The notes below the pieces were generated by a model, which saw nothing but the letters and a program-made list of their open reading frames with translations, was not told the origin of the DNA and searched no databases. A stretch of DNA of 6,456 nucleotides from Ignavibacteria bacterium (lineage in GTDB: Bacteria; Bacteroidota; Ignavibacteria; UBA10030; UBA6906): the NCBI GenBank assembly GCA_029859455.1, contig JAOUDE010000143.1, forward strand, positions 1 to 6,456. The letters are read 5' to 3'. Positions 1 to 5,947 of this stretch are shown here, one piece after another (the stretch's first letter is position 1; the number at the start of each line of letters is the position of its first letter). The position numbers were made by a program, and so were the translations under genes.

Positions 1-736
1 AGTATTTGACTGTCTTTCCGGTCGTTTCCTCTGTGGTCACCATATAATTGCCGTCATCGGAAAGCCAGGCATTGTGGACATATCCTGCCGCCGGAATATT
101 ATGACGATATGAGAGTGTCGGCGCAGAGGGGTTGCTCAGATCATAGACCCCGATCGAACCACTTCCTCCTTCTGAAACGTAGACCAAATTGTCCCTGGGA
201 TACATATCGTGACATTCGATTCCGAATGTACTGAGCTGGACCGGACTGAGCGGATCAGCCAGAGAGAGGGTCCGCACCACTACTCCGCCATCCCCCTCGG
301 CATACATCAGCGCGTTGGTAGTGTCGATTTCAATATTATGGGATGTAGAGAACCCGTTGTACGTGGCAGCCAGAGAGGCTGAATTCGGCAGATCGGAAAG
401 GTCAATAATCTGTAATCCGCCGCCGCTCTCGTTCACCGCATAGGCATACGAGCGGTATGTTTTGATATCTCTCCAGAGTGAGTTTGAGCCGGGGATGAAT
501 GCAATCTCCGTCACCGTCGGAGCGTCGGTGATATCGACGATGCTCGTTCCGTTCTGCACTCCCAGAAGTGCATACTCCCTTCCATCCGGCGCCGTGTACC
601 CCCAGCAATCATTGTAACCCACTGCAGGATACTGGTTGAGATTCGCAAGCAGTTCCAGTTCCGCAGATTCCTGGGCTCGCCCGATCGACAAGGTTGCCAT
701 GATGCAGGCCCCCCAAATGAACATTCGTCGTAACAT
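1..736 (-). CDS. Choice-of-anchor B family (LVIVD-type) secreted protein, C-terminus outside the window
   Basis: The reading frame is open from the ATG at 736 to the window edge, giving 245 codons without a stop; the C-terminus is missing. Residues 1-21 look like a signal peptide: two Arg pairs region, a hydrophobic stretch, then a Gly-Arg-Ala site before Gln22. The mature part carries the choice-of-anchor B hallmarks: NDCWGYT at 42-48, GTSIVDIT at 63-70, then SLWRDIKTY at 86-94, AYAV, LQIIDLSDL and an SHNIEID block. Later repeats of the type VYVSEG and GVYDLSNPSAP suggest a beta-propeller of LVIVD-like blades. It is therefore likely exported to the envelope or outside the cell; the ligand or activity is not known. 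A strong GGAGGAG ribosome site at 739-745 supports the start. It lies 57 bp downstream of the ferritin stop and could be cotranscribed. Family members are usually longer and may carry a C-terminal sorting or anchor domain, which cannot be checked here. Confidence 0.85.
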   Translation of the reverse strand, partial: MLRRMFIWGACIMATLSIGRAQESAELELLANLNQYPAVGYNDCWGYTAPDGREYALLGVQNGTSIVDITDAPTVTEIAFIPGSNSLWRDIKTYRSYAYAVNESGGGLQIIDLSDLPNSASLAATYNGFSTSHNIEIDTTNALMYAEGDGGVVVRTLSLADPLSPVQLSTFGIECHDMYPRDNLVYVSEGGSGSIGVYDLSNPSAPTLSYRHNIPAAGYVHNAWLSDDGNYMVTTEETTGKTVKY

Positions 737-767
737 TACTCCTCCGTTTTCATCAGATGAATTACTT

Positions 768-798
768 CACCCGGAACGATCTTCCTTCCGGCACTAGT
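768..798 (-). repeat. Copy 1 of a two-part repeated sequence spanning the ferritin stop codon
   Basis: Read on the plus strand, this is CACCCGGA, a 12-base spacer, then CCGGCACTAGT. The same two blocks in the same order, with an 8-base spacer, occur at 2811-2837. In both copies the CTA inside the right block is the reverse complement of the TAG stop of the minus-strand gene. This copy also forms a hairpin with a 6-bp stem (CCGGAA 771-776, TTCCGG 786-791) and a 9-base loop, without a following T-run. It may be a 3'-end element or a coincidence. Confidence 0.4.
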
Positions 799-1291
799 GT
801 TGCGTTCCCCTTGTGCCCAGCTGTCGGTCCAGCATAAGGAGCGAGACTCCATGATTACCGATGATCCTCACCTGTTCGAGAACCTCCTGCGCAGTCTTCT
901 CTTCTTCCACCTGCTCCGTAATAAACCATTGCAGTGTCACGACGGTTGGATAATCGTTTTCCCTGCCGGCCAGTTCATACAGGGCATTAATGCTCTTCGA
1001 TACTTCCTGCTCGTGGGCCAGGACTTTTTCAAAAACATCCAGCGGAGACTTGAACCGGGCTTCCGGCTGATCGATCGCCTGCAAAGTAACCTGTCCGCCC
1101 CGGTCATGGACATAGCCGAAGAGCTTCATCGCATGGGCCGTTTCTTCCTGGTACTGCATAATCATCCAGTGCGCGAAACCCGGGAGGTTCTGGGACTCGA
1201 AATATGCGGCCATCGCAAGGTAGGAGTAGGCCGAGCTGAACTCGAACTGAATCTGATCGTTGAGCGCTTTCAATAGTTTCTTGCTTTTCAT
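794..1291 (-). CDS. ftnA: Bacterial non-heme ferritin (FtnA type)
   Basis: This 165-residue protein has the usual length of a bacterial ferritin subunit, 24 of which form a hollow iron-storage shell in the cytoplasm and oxidise Fe(II) to a ferric mineral core. The ferroxidase residues known from E. coli FtnA are present at the same numbers: Glu17, Tyr24, Glu50, His53, Glu94 and Gln127. The third-site (site C) ligands Glu49, Glu126, Glu129 and Glu130 are also present. The protein is fully helical in pattern, without the heme-binding Met of bacterioferritin or the short Dps fold. The start is ATG with AGGAA at 1298-1302, six bases upstream. It begins 20 bp after the queC stop, so it is probably in the same transcript. 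No iron box or separate promoter is evident in that short gap. The last residues (after about 155) are polar and not conserved in the family. Confidence 0.96.
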   Translation of the reverse strand: MKSKKLLKALNDQIQFEFSSAYSYLAMAAYFESQNLPGFAHWMIMQYQEETAHAMKLFGYVHDRGGQVTLQAIDQPEARFKSPLDVFEKVLAHEQEVSKSINALYELAGRENDYPTVVTLQWFITEQVEEEKTAQEVLEQVRIIGNHGVSLLMLDRQLGTRGTQH

Positions 1292-1311
1292 CGGGGGTTC
1301 CTGTCAGTTTA

Positions 1312-2010
1312 TTATGTCGTCTTGCTTGAAACAGTCTGTTCGGCATACGAAATGCCGTCGGGGATTCCCGCACCGGCAAAACCCTTCCTGCGCAACATGC
1401 AACTATCACACGTGCCGCATGCCATTTCTTCTTCCTGGTAACACGACCACGTTAATTGAAAAGGGACTTTAAGGGACGCACCCAGCGTGACGATCTCCTC
1501 TTTCGAGAGATCAATCACCGGGGTTTCAATCCGGAGCCGCGACCCTGTCTTTGTTCCTGTACTGATAACACGATTGAACGCGACGAAGAATTCCCTACGG
1601 CAATCAGGATATCCTGAGGAATCCTCCTCTACTGCACCAACAACCACTGCGGACGCACCCAGAACCTCCGCCCAGCTGACCGCCGCACTCAGAAACAATG
1701 AGTTCCGGAAGGGGACATACGTCGAAGGGATCTCCGCACGATGGAGGTTTCCTGGGGGAACGCTGAGAGAACGGTCGGTGAGACTCGACCCTCCGATCTT
1801 CCCCAGGAAATCGAATGACAGAACAAGCCGTTCGACGCTGTTGTAGTAGTCAGCGATCGCTTTGAACGACCGCAACTCTCTCTGTTCGGTCCGTTGCCCA
1901 TAGCACACGTGGAGAAAAGCAAGCCGGTATTCGCGCGCAGCGACCGCCGCGGCTACACAACTGTCCATCCCACCGCTTGCAAGGACCACAGCGAGCGGTT
2001 TCTCCTTCAT
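1312..2010 (-). CDS. queC: 7-cyano-7-deazaguanine (preQ0) synthase QueC
   Basis: QueC converts 7-carboxy-7-deazaguanine to preQ0 using ATP and ammonia, the step after QueE in queuosine precursor synthesis. The 232-residue protein has the ATP-pyrophosphatase loop SGGMDS at 12-17, YGQRTEQRE at 37-45, IPSTYVPFRN from residue 94, and the family block SGYPDCR from residue 132. The C-terminal zinc site is complete, with Cys190, Cys198, Cys201 and Cys204 (C-x7-C-x2-C-x2-C). A TTG codon eight codons upstream (2034) could also start the frame. The ATG at 2010 is preferred because it overlaps the queE stop as ATGA, follows a GAGGGGGG ribosome site, and places the PP-loop near the N-terminus as is usual. 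Translation is probably coupled to queE. QueC-like proteins also occur in anti-phage and DNA-modification loci, but the neighbours here fit the ordinary housekeeping role. Confidence 0.96.
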   Translation of the reverse strand: MKEKPLAVVLASGGMDSCVAAAVAAREYRLAFLHVCYGQRTEQRELRSFKAIADYYNSVERLVLSFDFLGKIGGSSLTDRSLSVPPGNLHRAEIPSTYVPFRNSLFLSAAVSWAEVLGASAVVVGAVEEDSSGYPDCRREFFVAFNRVISTGTKTGSRLRIETPVIDLSKEEIVTLGASLKVPFQLTWSCYQEEEMACGTCDSCMLRRKGFAGAGIPDGISYAEQTVSSKTT

Positions 2011-2651
2011 ACCCCCCTCGTGGCCGGTTCCCAAATATACTTGTGAAGCTGCATCTGGAACCGAACACTGAGGCCCGACTCAAGAATCCAGCGGGCAAGT
2101 TCCACCGGTTCAACGACGCCAAAGACCGGGGAGAACAAAACCGGGCACCGTTCCATCAGCCCGTACTGCCGGATTCGTTCGATGCTCCAGTCGAAGTCAC
2201 TCTTCGAACCAACAACAAACTTCACTTCATCCCCCTTCTTCAGTGATGTGACGTTCGACCAGAGGTTCTTCATCTCCATCCCGCTTCCGGGACATTTGAA
2301 ATCGACCACCCGCTTCACTCTGGGATCCACGGGGCTGATATCAATACTTCCCCCCGTTTCGAGGAGGACCTCATGTCCCTCATCGCACAATGCGCGCAGC
2401 AAGAGAGTGGCATTCTCCTGAACCAGCGGCTCTCCTCCGGTCACCTCCACCAGCGGACATCGATATTGACGGACCCTGTCGAGGATCTCAGCAATCTCCA
2501 TCTCCGTCCCTTCGTGGAAAGCATATTCCGTGTCACAATACGTGCAGCGAAGATTACACCAGGTCAATCGGATGAAAACACAGGGGCGTCCTGCATGCTC
2601 TGATTCACCCTGAATGCTGTGAAAAATCTCATTGACAACGAGTGATGGCAT
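2007..2651 (-). CDS. queE: 7-carboxy-7-deazaguanine synthase QueE (radical SAM)
   Basis: QueE rearranges 6-carboxy-5,6,7,8-tetrahydropterin to 7-carboxy-7-deazaguanine, using a [4Fe-4S] cluster, S-adenosylmethionine and Mg2+. The 214-residue protein opens with the family block VNEIFHSIQGES (6-17) and has the radical-SAM cluster motif C-x3-C-x2-C at Cys32, Cys36 and Cys39, within TWCNLRCTYCDT. It has the SAM-binding TGGEP at 71-75, followed by an LLETGGSIDIS block and a VDFKCPGSGM block. Length is typical for QueE. The frame stays open upstream to a TTG at 2708. I prefer the ATG at 2651 because homologues start just before the VNEIF block and because a possible promoter overlaps the upstream part; the ribosome site AGGGG (2653-2657) is, however, very close to this ATG. 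The stop overlaps the queC start by 4 bases. The partner genes queD and folE are not in the window. Confidence 0.95.
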   Translation of the reverse strand: MPSLVVNEIFHSIQGESEHAGRPCVFIRLTWCNLRCTYCDTEYAFHEGTEMEIAEILDRVRQYRCPLVEVTGGEPLVQENATLLLRALCDEGHEVLLETGGSIDISPVDPRVKRVVDFKCPGSGMEMKNLWSNVTSLKKGDEVKFVVGSKSDFDWSIERIRQYGLMERCPVLFSPVFGVVEPVELARWILESGLSVRFQMQLHKYIWEPATRGV

Positions 2652-2679
2652 TCCCCTGCCGAAAAAAGGTGGTTCTTTC

Positions 2680-2708
2680 AAAGTAAGAAGATGGCTCAGC
2701 AAATGCAA
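2680..2708 (-). promoter_or_regulatory. Possible promoter for queE-queC
   Basis: On the minus strand, TTGCAT (2703-2708) and TACTTT (2680-2685) are separated by 17 bases and would give a short leader before the queE ATG at 2651. Each hexamer matches only about half of the sigma-70 consensus, so this is weak. If real, it would exclude the upstream TTG at 2708 as the queE start. I see no preQ1-riboswitch-like pseudoknot between it and queE. Confidence 0.22.
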
Positions 2709-2794
2709 GATGACAGCCGCCCGGCTGCAGTCTTGATTCCGGGGAACGACAGGGAATTCCTTATCTCAATGGAGAGGGAGAAATCGGCGGGCGG

Positions 2795-2819
2795 GTCCGG
2801 AAAAACGGTGCACCCGGAC
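2795..2819 (-). repeat. Inverted repeat downstream of the receiver gene
   Basis: GTCCGG at 2795-2800 and CCGGAC at 2814-2819 form a 6-bp stem around a 13-base loop containing an A5 run (T5 on the transcribed strand) and the palindrome GGTGCACC (2807-2814). It lies 14 bp past the stop at 2833 and could be a weak transcription end signal. The T-run is inside the loop and not after the stem, so it is not a classical intrinsic terminator. Confidence 0.25.
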
Positions 2820-2837
2820 AAATGGACCGGCACTAGT
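2811..2837 (-). repeat. Copy 2 of the two-part repeated sequence, spanning the receiver-gene stop codon
   Basis: CACCCGGA (2811-2818), an 8-base spacer and CCGGCACTAGT (2827-2837) repeat both blocks of the sequence at 768-798, in the same order and orientation. As there, the TAG stop of the minus-strand gene lies inside the right-hand block. The hairpin is weaker than in copy 1 (CCGG paired with CCGG). Nineteen positions in total are identical between the copies. Confidence 0.4.
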
Positions 2838-3495
2838 CCAGCCGTGATCTCGAGAGACAGTTCATGACAGAAGCCGCAACCACTTCACCATCGAGAGGCT
2901 TGAAAAGAAAATCATCCACTCCCAGCCTCTTTCCTGCAATCAGTGTTTCCCGGTCAATTCGGGTCGCGAGAAAGAGAAATGGGATGTTTCTGGTGTGACT
3001 CTGCTTTCGGATCGCCGAAAACAAATCGTAACCGGTCGATCCATCTGCGAAGTTCACTTCAGAGATGACAAGGTCAGGGGTGATCGATGCGATCGTGTCA
3101 GAAGCTTCATCACAGTTCAGGGCGGAAACGGTCCTGAGTCCGAATTTTCGTAATCGTTCACTGAGATTCATCAGAACTCTCTCGTCCTGATCAACGACAA
3201 GGACGGTCTTCCCGTTCTCTTTGGACGCCGTCGGGAACGACATTCCACCCGATACGGAGGTTTTCCCGTTTCTGTTCTTCAACACAGAAATCTGGTATTC
3301 GATCCTGCGCGACAAGGAGAGAGCGGCCGGATGATTCTTGTCGATTTCGGTCACCCGGTTCAGCGCTTTTGAAGCCGCTGCATAGCGCGCCATCTGGAAG
3401 CAACTCTCGGCTTCCCTCAGGTAATGTTCAATCTTCGCAAGTAGATACCTGTCCCTCAACTCTTCAGGCGTAACAGTCTCCTGAGTTGTCTGCAC
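2833..3495 (-). CDS. TPR-like and receiver-domain protein with a degenerate phosphorylation site
   Basis: This 220-residue protein has two parts. Residues about 15-70 are helical with a TPR-like pattern (AESCF, then ARYAAASKAL and NHPAAL), suited to protein contact. After a polar linker (about 73-95), residues 96-215 form a CheY-like receiver: KTVLVVDQDE, PDLVISEV, IPFLFLATR and FLFKP. The usual phospho-accepting Asp is replaced by Glu146, the second acidic pocket residue by Gln103, and the switch Thr/Ser by Ala177. Asp102 and Lys199 are kept. It is thus probably a phosphorylation-independent or constitutively 'on' receiver that signals through protein binding; no DNA-binding or enzymatic output domain is present, and no histidine kinase is nearby. 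The GTG start at 3495 is chosen for its AAAGGG site; a TTG at 3537 would add 14 residues but has no ribosome site. It is divergent from ecfT; partners are unknown. Confidence 0.85.
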   Translation of the reverse strand: MQTTQETVTPEELRDRYLLAKIEHYLREAESCFQMARYAAASKALNRVTEIDKNHPAALSLSRRIEYQISVLKNRNGKTSVSGGMSFPTASKENGKTVLVVDQDERVLMNLSERLRKFGLRTVSALNCDEASDTIASITPDLVISEVNFADGSTGYDLFSAIRKQSHTRNIPFLFLATRIDRETLIAGKRLGVDDFLFKPLDGEVVAASVMNCLSRSRLD

Positions 3496-3503
3496 GTGGT
3501 TTA

Positions 3504-3509
3504 CCCTTT
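3504..3509 (-). promoter_or_regulatory. Ribosome binding site that decides the GTG start of the receiver gene
   Basis: CCCTTT on the plus strand reads AAAGGG on the coding strand, eight bases before the GTG at 3495. No comparable site precedes the TTG at 3537. Confidence 0.5.
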
Positions 3510-3613
3510 GAGATCTGAATGAACGGCGGGGAGCCAATATGGAACAACGTACGACGGGCTCAGATCAAGTACTGTGTCCCACGTCACCGATACGACCAGA
3601 CTTGGATGCTCTG

Positions 3614-3641
3614 TTGCAAATTCCTCGAAAACAACTAGATT
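3614..3641 (+). promoter_or_regulatory. Possible promoter placing ecfT on a leaderless mRNA
   Basis: TTGCAA (3614-3619) and TAGATT (3636-3641), 16 bases apart, each match four of six sigma-70 consensus bases. A start of transcription six to seven bases after the second hexamer would fall on or next to the ecfT ATG at 3648. No Shine-Dalgarno sequence precedes that ATG, which fits a leaderless message. The rest of the divergent region 3496-3647 shows no convincing promoter for the minus-strand gene and no clear operator. Confidence 0.25.
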
Positions 3642-3647
3642 TTCAGT

Positions 3648-4400
3648 ATGAAGGCGATCAAGAACAGGGTCGAACCGGATCCCAGGGCGGCAATGATGAG
3701 CCTGGGCATCGTTTCATCTCTCCCCCTCCTCGTCAACACATGGGGTGCAATCGGGATGAGCGGGTTGTATCTCGTGACATACGCTCATCTGCATCATATC
3801 GGGCCTCTTCGCCTTGTCGCCAGAACAGCCAATGTGATCTGGTTCATCGGGTTCATCACAGTTCTCAATGGAGCAGGGAGGAGCGGAGAGATCCTGTTCG
3901 TTGCAGGAGGGGTGGCGTTCACACTGGAGGGGCTGGTGCACGGAATCAGAATCTCGGCACAGCTGGTGATCCTCCTCTGGGGTTCATCACTCCTCCTCTG
4001 GTCGGTCTCTCCACATCGTCTGATCGACGGGTTCAGCAGCTGGACACGCCCTGTCTCAGGAGGCTCCGGAAGTGTGATCATGCTGGTGACGGTGACCATG
4101 AATCTTGTCCCCGGGTTTATCCTGCAGGCACGACGAATTCGTCTGAGCATTCTCGCAAGAGGGATCGAGCCAACCGGAATCCAGAACCGTTTCAGATTCC
4201 TCTCATCAGCAGCGCTCCCCCTTTTCGCAGGATCAGCCAGGGCAGGACAGCAGATCGCGGTTGCCATGGACGCCCGCGCCTATCAGCCGGGCCGGCCTCG
4301 AAGCTCATTCTCATTTCTCAGACTCGGAATGAGAGACTATCTGCTCATGACCGGAGCGTTCGTGGTGGTTATCCTTTCCCTTTTGGTTTCAACCTCCTGA
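3648..4400 (+). CDS. ecfT: Energy-coupling factor (ECF) transporter T subunit, EcfT/CbiQ family
   Basis: EcfT is the membrane subunit that couples ATP hydrolysis by two EcfA ATPases to movement of a substrate-binding S component during vitamin or metal uptake. The 250-residue protein has a DPR element near the N-terminus (11-13) and several hydrophobic segments (about 17-32, 62-73, 81-97, 102-119, 143-160 and 229-248). It has the VSPHRLIDGF block at 120-129 and the two cytoplasmic coupling motifs: Ala-Arg-Gly at 170-172, and AMDARAY at 206-212, where the usual second ARG/ARS is Ala-Arg-Ala. An in-frame stop at 3636 makes the ATG at 3648 the first possible start; an ATG at 3693 is a less likely alternative because it would remove the DPR element. 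There is no ribosome site. It is the only plus-strand gene, and its last 32 bases overlap the end of the opposing ATPase gene. The long overlapping frame across it is not a gene. Confidence 0.93.
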   Translation: MKAIKNRVEPDPRAAMMSLGIVSSLPLLVNTWGAIGMSGLYLVTYAHLHHIGPLRLVARTANVIWFIGFITVLNGAGRSGEILFVAGGVAFTLEGLVHGIRISAQLVILLWGSSLLLWSVSPHRLIDGFSSWTRPVSGGSGSVIMLVTVTMNLVPGFILQARRIRLSILARGIEPTGIQNRFRFLSSAALPLFAGSARAGQQIAVAMDARAYQPGRPRSSFSFLRLGMRDYLLMTGAFVVVILSLLVSTS

Positions 4401-5208
4401 GAAATGCTCTCAGCTCCCGGGACCTCAGGAACTCCCCCCTGGGTACCTGGCCGGAGTCCCATAATTGTTCGTGAATGCGGGTTATTTCCGGAAGCTCATA
4501 GCCGACGGCATTCAGACCTTCAGGATTTGAAACGACTCGTGCCAATGGCCCTTCGATGACCACACGCCCATCCGCCAGGCCGAACATCTTCGTTGCATGT
4601 TCGGCCAGGAAATCAAGGTCATGGGAAACCAGCAGGATCGTCACGCCCCGCTCTGATTCTCTCCGCAGTATCCTCGTCAGGACACTCAGCCCATCCCCGT
4701 CCAATCCGACGGTTGGTTCGTCAAGCAGCAGAACATCCGGCCGCCTCATGAGCAGTGAAGCCAGGACGATTCTTCGTGCTTCACCCATGCTGAGGTGAAA
4801 CGGCGACCGATCCAGGTAGCGATCCGGATCGAGACCTGTTTCGGTGAGGCACTCAGCCAACCGGTCATCTGACCTGTCATGCATTCCAAAACGAATCTCT
4901 TCCCTCACGGTCTGGCTGAGGAACTGCTCAGCAGGAAACTGAAACGACAGTCCGATCTTCGCCCTGAGCGCCTTGCCCGCGGAGCCGCGGGTTAGGACAT
5001 TTGTTTCACCAACGTGAATCGATCCTCTCTCCGACTGCAACAACCCTTTTAGGAGAAGGAGGAGCGTGCTCTTTCCGGATCCCTCAGGACCGATAATTCC
5101 GACGCACTCGCCGCTCGTAATGCCAAGCGTCACCCCATTGAGTGCAGGTTTTGAACTCCCGTTTCTGACCGGATAGGAATACAATACATCCCGGATCTCA
5201 ATATTCAT
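4369..5208 (-). CDS. ecfA: ECF transporter ATPase, EcfA family (ATPase 2, canonical catalytic residues)
   Basis: This is a cytoplasmic ABC ATPase of 279 residues that should pair with the upstream ATPase and bind EcfT. Motifs in order: Walker A GPEGSGKST at 40-48, Q-loop Gln90 within SFQFPAEQ (the FPxxQ feature typical of EcfA), signature LSMGE at 139-143, Walker B LLLDEP at 160-165, D-loop Asp170 in VGLD, and H-loop His196 in SHD. The signature deviates from LSGGE. After about residue 215 there is an EcfA-type C-terminal region including ELPEITRIHEQL. The ATG at 5208 is preferred because it places the strand MNIEIRDV as in homologues; a TTG at 5247 would add 13 residues. No good ribosome site is seen, but the start overlaps the upstream gene's end by 11 bp, so translation is probably coupled. 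The stop lies inside the end of ecfT on the other strand. Confidence 0.94.
   Translation of the reverse strand: MNIEIRDVLYSYPVRNGSSKPALNGVTLGITSGECVGIIGPEGSGKSTLLLLLKGLLQSERGSIHVGETNVLTRGSAGKALRAKIGLSFQFPAEQFLSQTVREEIRFGMHDRSDDRLAECLTETGLDPDRYLDRSPFHLSMGEARRIVLASLLMRRPDVLLLDEPTVGLDGDGLSVLTRILRRESERGVTILLVSHDLDFLAEHATKMFGLADGRVVIEGPLARVVSNPEGLNAVGYELPEITRIHEQLWDSGQVPRGEFLRSRELRAFLRRLKPKGKG
4397..4413. other. Hairpin over the ecfT stop codon
   Basis: CTGAGA (4397-4402) and TCTCAG (4408-4413) form a perfect 6-bp stem with a 5-base loop, and the ecfT TGA (4398-4400) lies in the left arm. It sits in the convergent junction of ecfT and ecfA and could affect transcript ends on either strand. No T-run follows on either side, so it is not a standard terminator and may be chance. 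Confidence 0.2.
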
Positions 5209-5947
5209 CGGCAATAAGTCTGTCCCGCAGGGACACCGGCACTCCAAGCCTTATGAGCTCAGCGGCGCTGGCTGCGAGAACTTCAGGCCCTCCCTGGAGA
5301 ACGACCGCTCCGTTCCCAATGATCACAACATGGTCCGCGAGGAGGGCTTCATCGGGAAACTGGGTAATCAACACGAGTGCGCTCTCGCGCGAGCCTGCCT
5401 CCGCAATGGCATCGGCGAGAAGTTTTCTGCGTGCACGGGGGGATAACAAAGTCGTCGCTTCATCCAGCACAAGATAGTGCGGACACGAAACGGCAACTGA
5501 GGCCAGTGCCACACGTTGTTTTTCGCCGCCGGAAAGGGATGCAGGTGATTGATCACGTATGCCGCTGAGGTCGAACCGACCGAGGAATTCCTCCACCGAC
5601 CCGCGCATCAAATCAAACGGTATCTTCGCGTTCTCCAATCCGAAGGCGATCTCACGTTCGACGGTCATCGACGTGAACTGCAGATTCGGATCCTGAAAGA
5701 CCACCCCGACCAACCGTCTCAGGTCAGACTGAGGGTTCCATTCGGTTGTCGGCACCGAATCGACTTCCACCACCCCCGAGGCGGGGGTCAGAATCCCGTT
5801 CATCAGGAGAGCGGACGTACTCTTCCCCGATCCGTTCGCTCCCATCATGGCGGTCACCCCCTTCCCCGGTATCCGGAAGGAGAGATTCCTGAGGACGTCG
5901 ATGTCACTGCCGGGGTACCGGAATGTCACATCACGAAATTCAATCAT
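5198..5947 (-). CDS. ecfA: ECF transporter ATPase, EcfA family (ATPase 1, altered D-loop and H-loop)
   Basis: This is a 249-residue ABC ATPase, the presumed partner of the adjacent EcfA. Walker A is GANGSGKST at 36-44, the Q-loop Gln85 lies in VFQDPNLQF (the DPxxQ feature typical of EcfA), the signature LSGGEKQR is perfect at 138-145, and Walker B is YLVLDEAT with Asp162 and Glu163. Two catalytic elements are changed: the D-loop Asp is Ser169 (LLSP where LDP is usual), and the H-loop His is Gln196 (LITQF where ITH is usual). The ATG at 5947 starts the typical MIEFRDVTFRYPG strand; the frame continues upstream but would lie inside apbE. It overlaps the apbE stop by 8 bp (ATGATTGA), with only a weak GAG-type ribosome site, which suggests translational coupling to apbE. 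The C-terminal region is shorter than in the partner. Confidence 0.93.
   Translation of the reverse strand: MIEFRDVTFRYPGSDIDVLRNLSFRIPGKGVTAMMGANGSGKSTSALLMNGILTPASGVVEVDSVPTTEWNPQSDLRRLVGVVFQDPNLQFTSMTVEREIAFGLENAKIPFDLMRGSVEEFLGRFDLSGIRDQSPASLSGGEKQRVALASVAVSCPHYLVLDEATTLLSPRARRKLLADAIAEAGSRESALVLITQFPDEALLADHVVIIGNGAVVLQGGPEVLAASAAELIRLGVPVSLRDRLIADEY

Noticed and set aside
797..1276. A 159-codon open frame antisense to the ferritin gene
   Set aside because: It mirrors the codons of a gene whose ferroxidase residues are all intact, and has no recognisable family features.
2007..2034. queC starting at the TTG at 2034
   Set aside because: The ATG at 2010 has the better ribosome site, forms the ATGA overlap with queE, and matches the usual N-terminal distance to the PP-loop.
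1312..2651. A defence-related or DNA-modification use of the QueC/QueE pair
   Set aside because: No DpdA-like, nuclease, helicase or phage gene is nearby, and both proteins have full standard motifs and lengths for ordinary preQ0 synthesis.
2652..2832. A preQ1 riboswitch upstream of queE
   Set aside because: I looked for the short preQ1-I pattern (a GC-rich hairpin followed by an A-rich tail pairing back to the loop) on the minus strand and found none that fits. The predicted leader is also very short. A covariance-model search would settle it.
3539..4474. A 311-codon open frame on the plus strand that covers all of ecfT in another frame
   Set aside because: It is rich in Arg, Ser, Gly and Pro without domain or hydrophobic pattern, while the overlapping frame encodes a recognisable EcfT with coupling motifs. 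It is a shadow.
2007..5947. The ECF module as a queuosine-precursor (QueT-type) importer because queE-queC lie nearby
   Set aside because: No QueT-like S component is present, a divergently oriented receiver gene separates the two sets, and de novo queE-queC would make salvage less needed. The ATPases are coupled to apbE instead.
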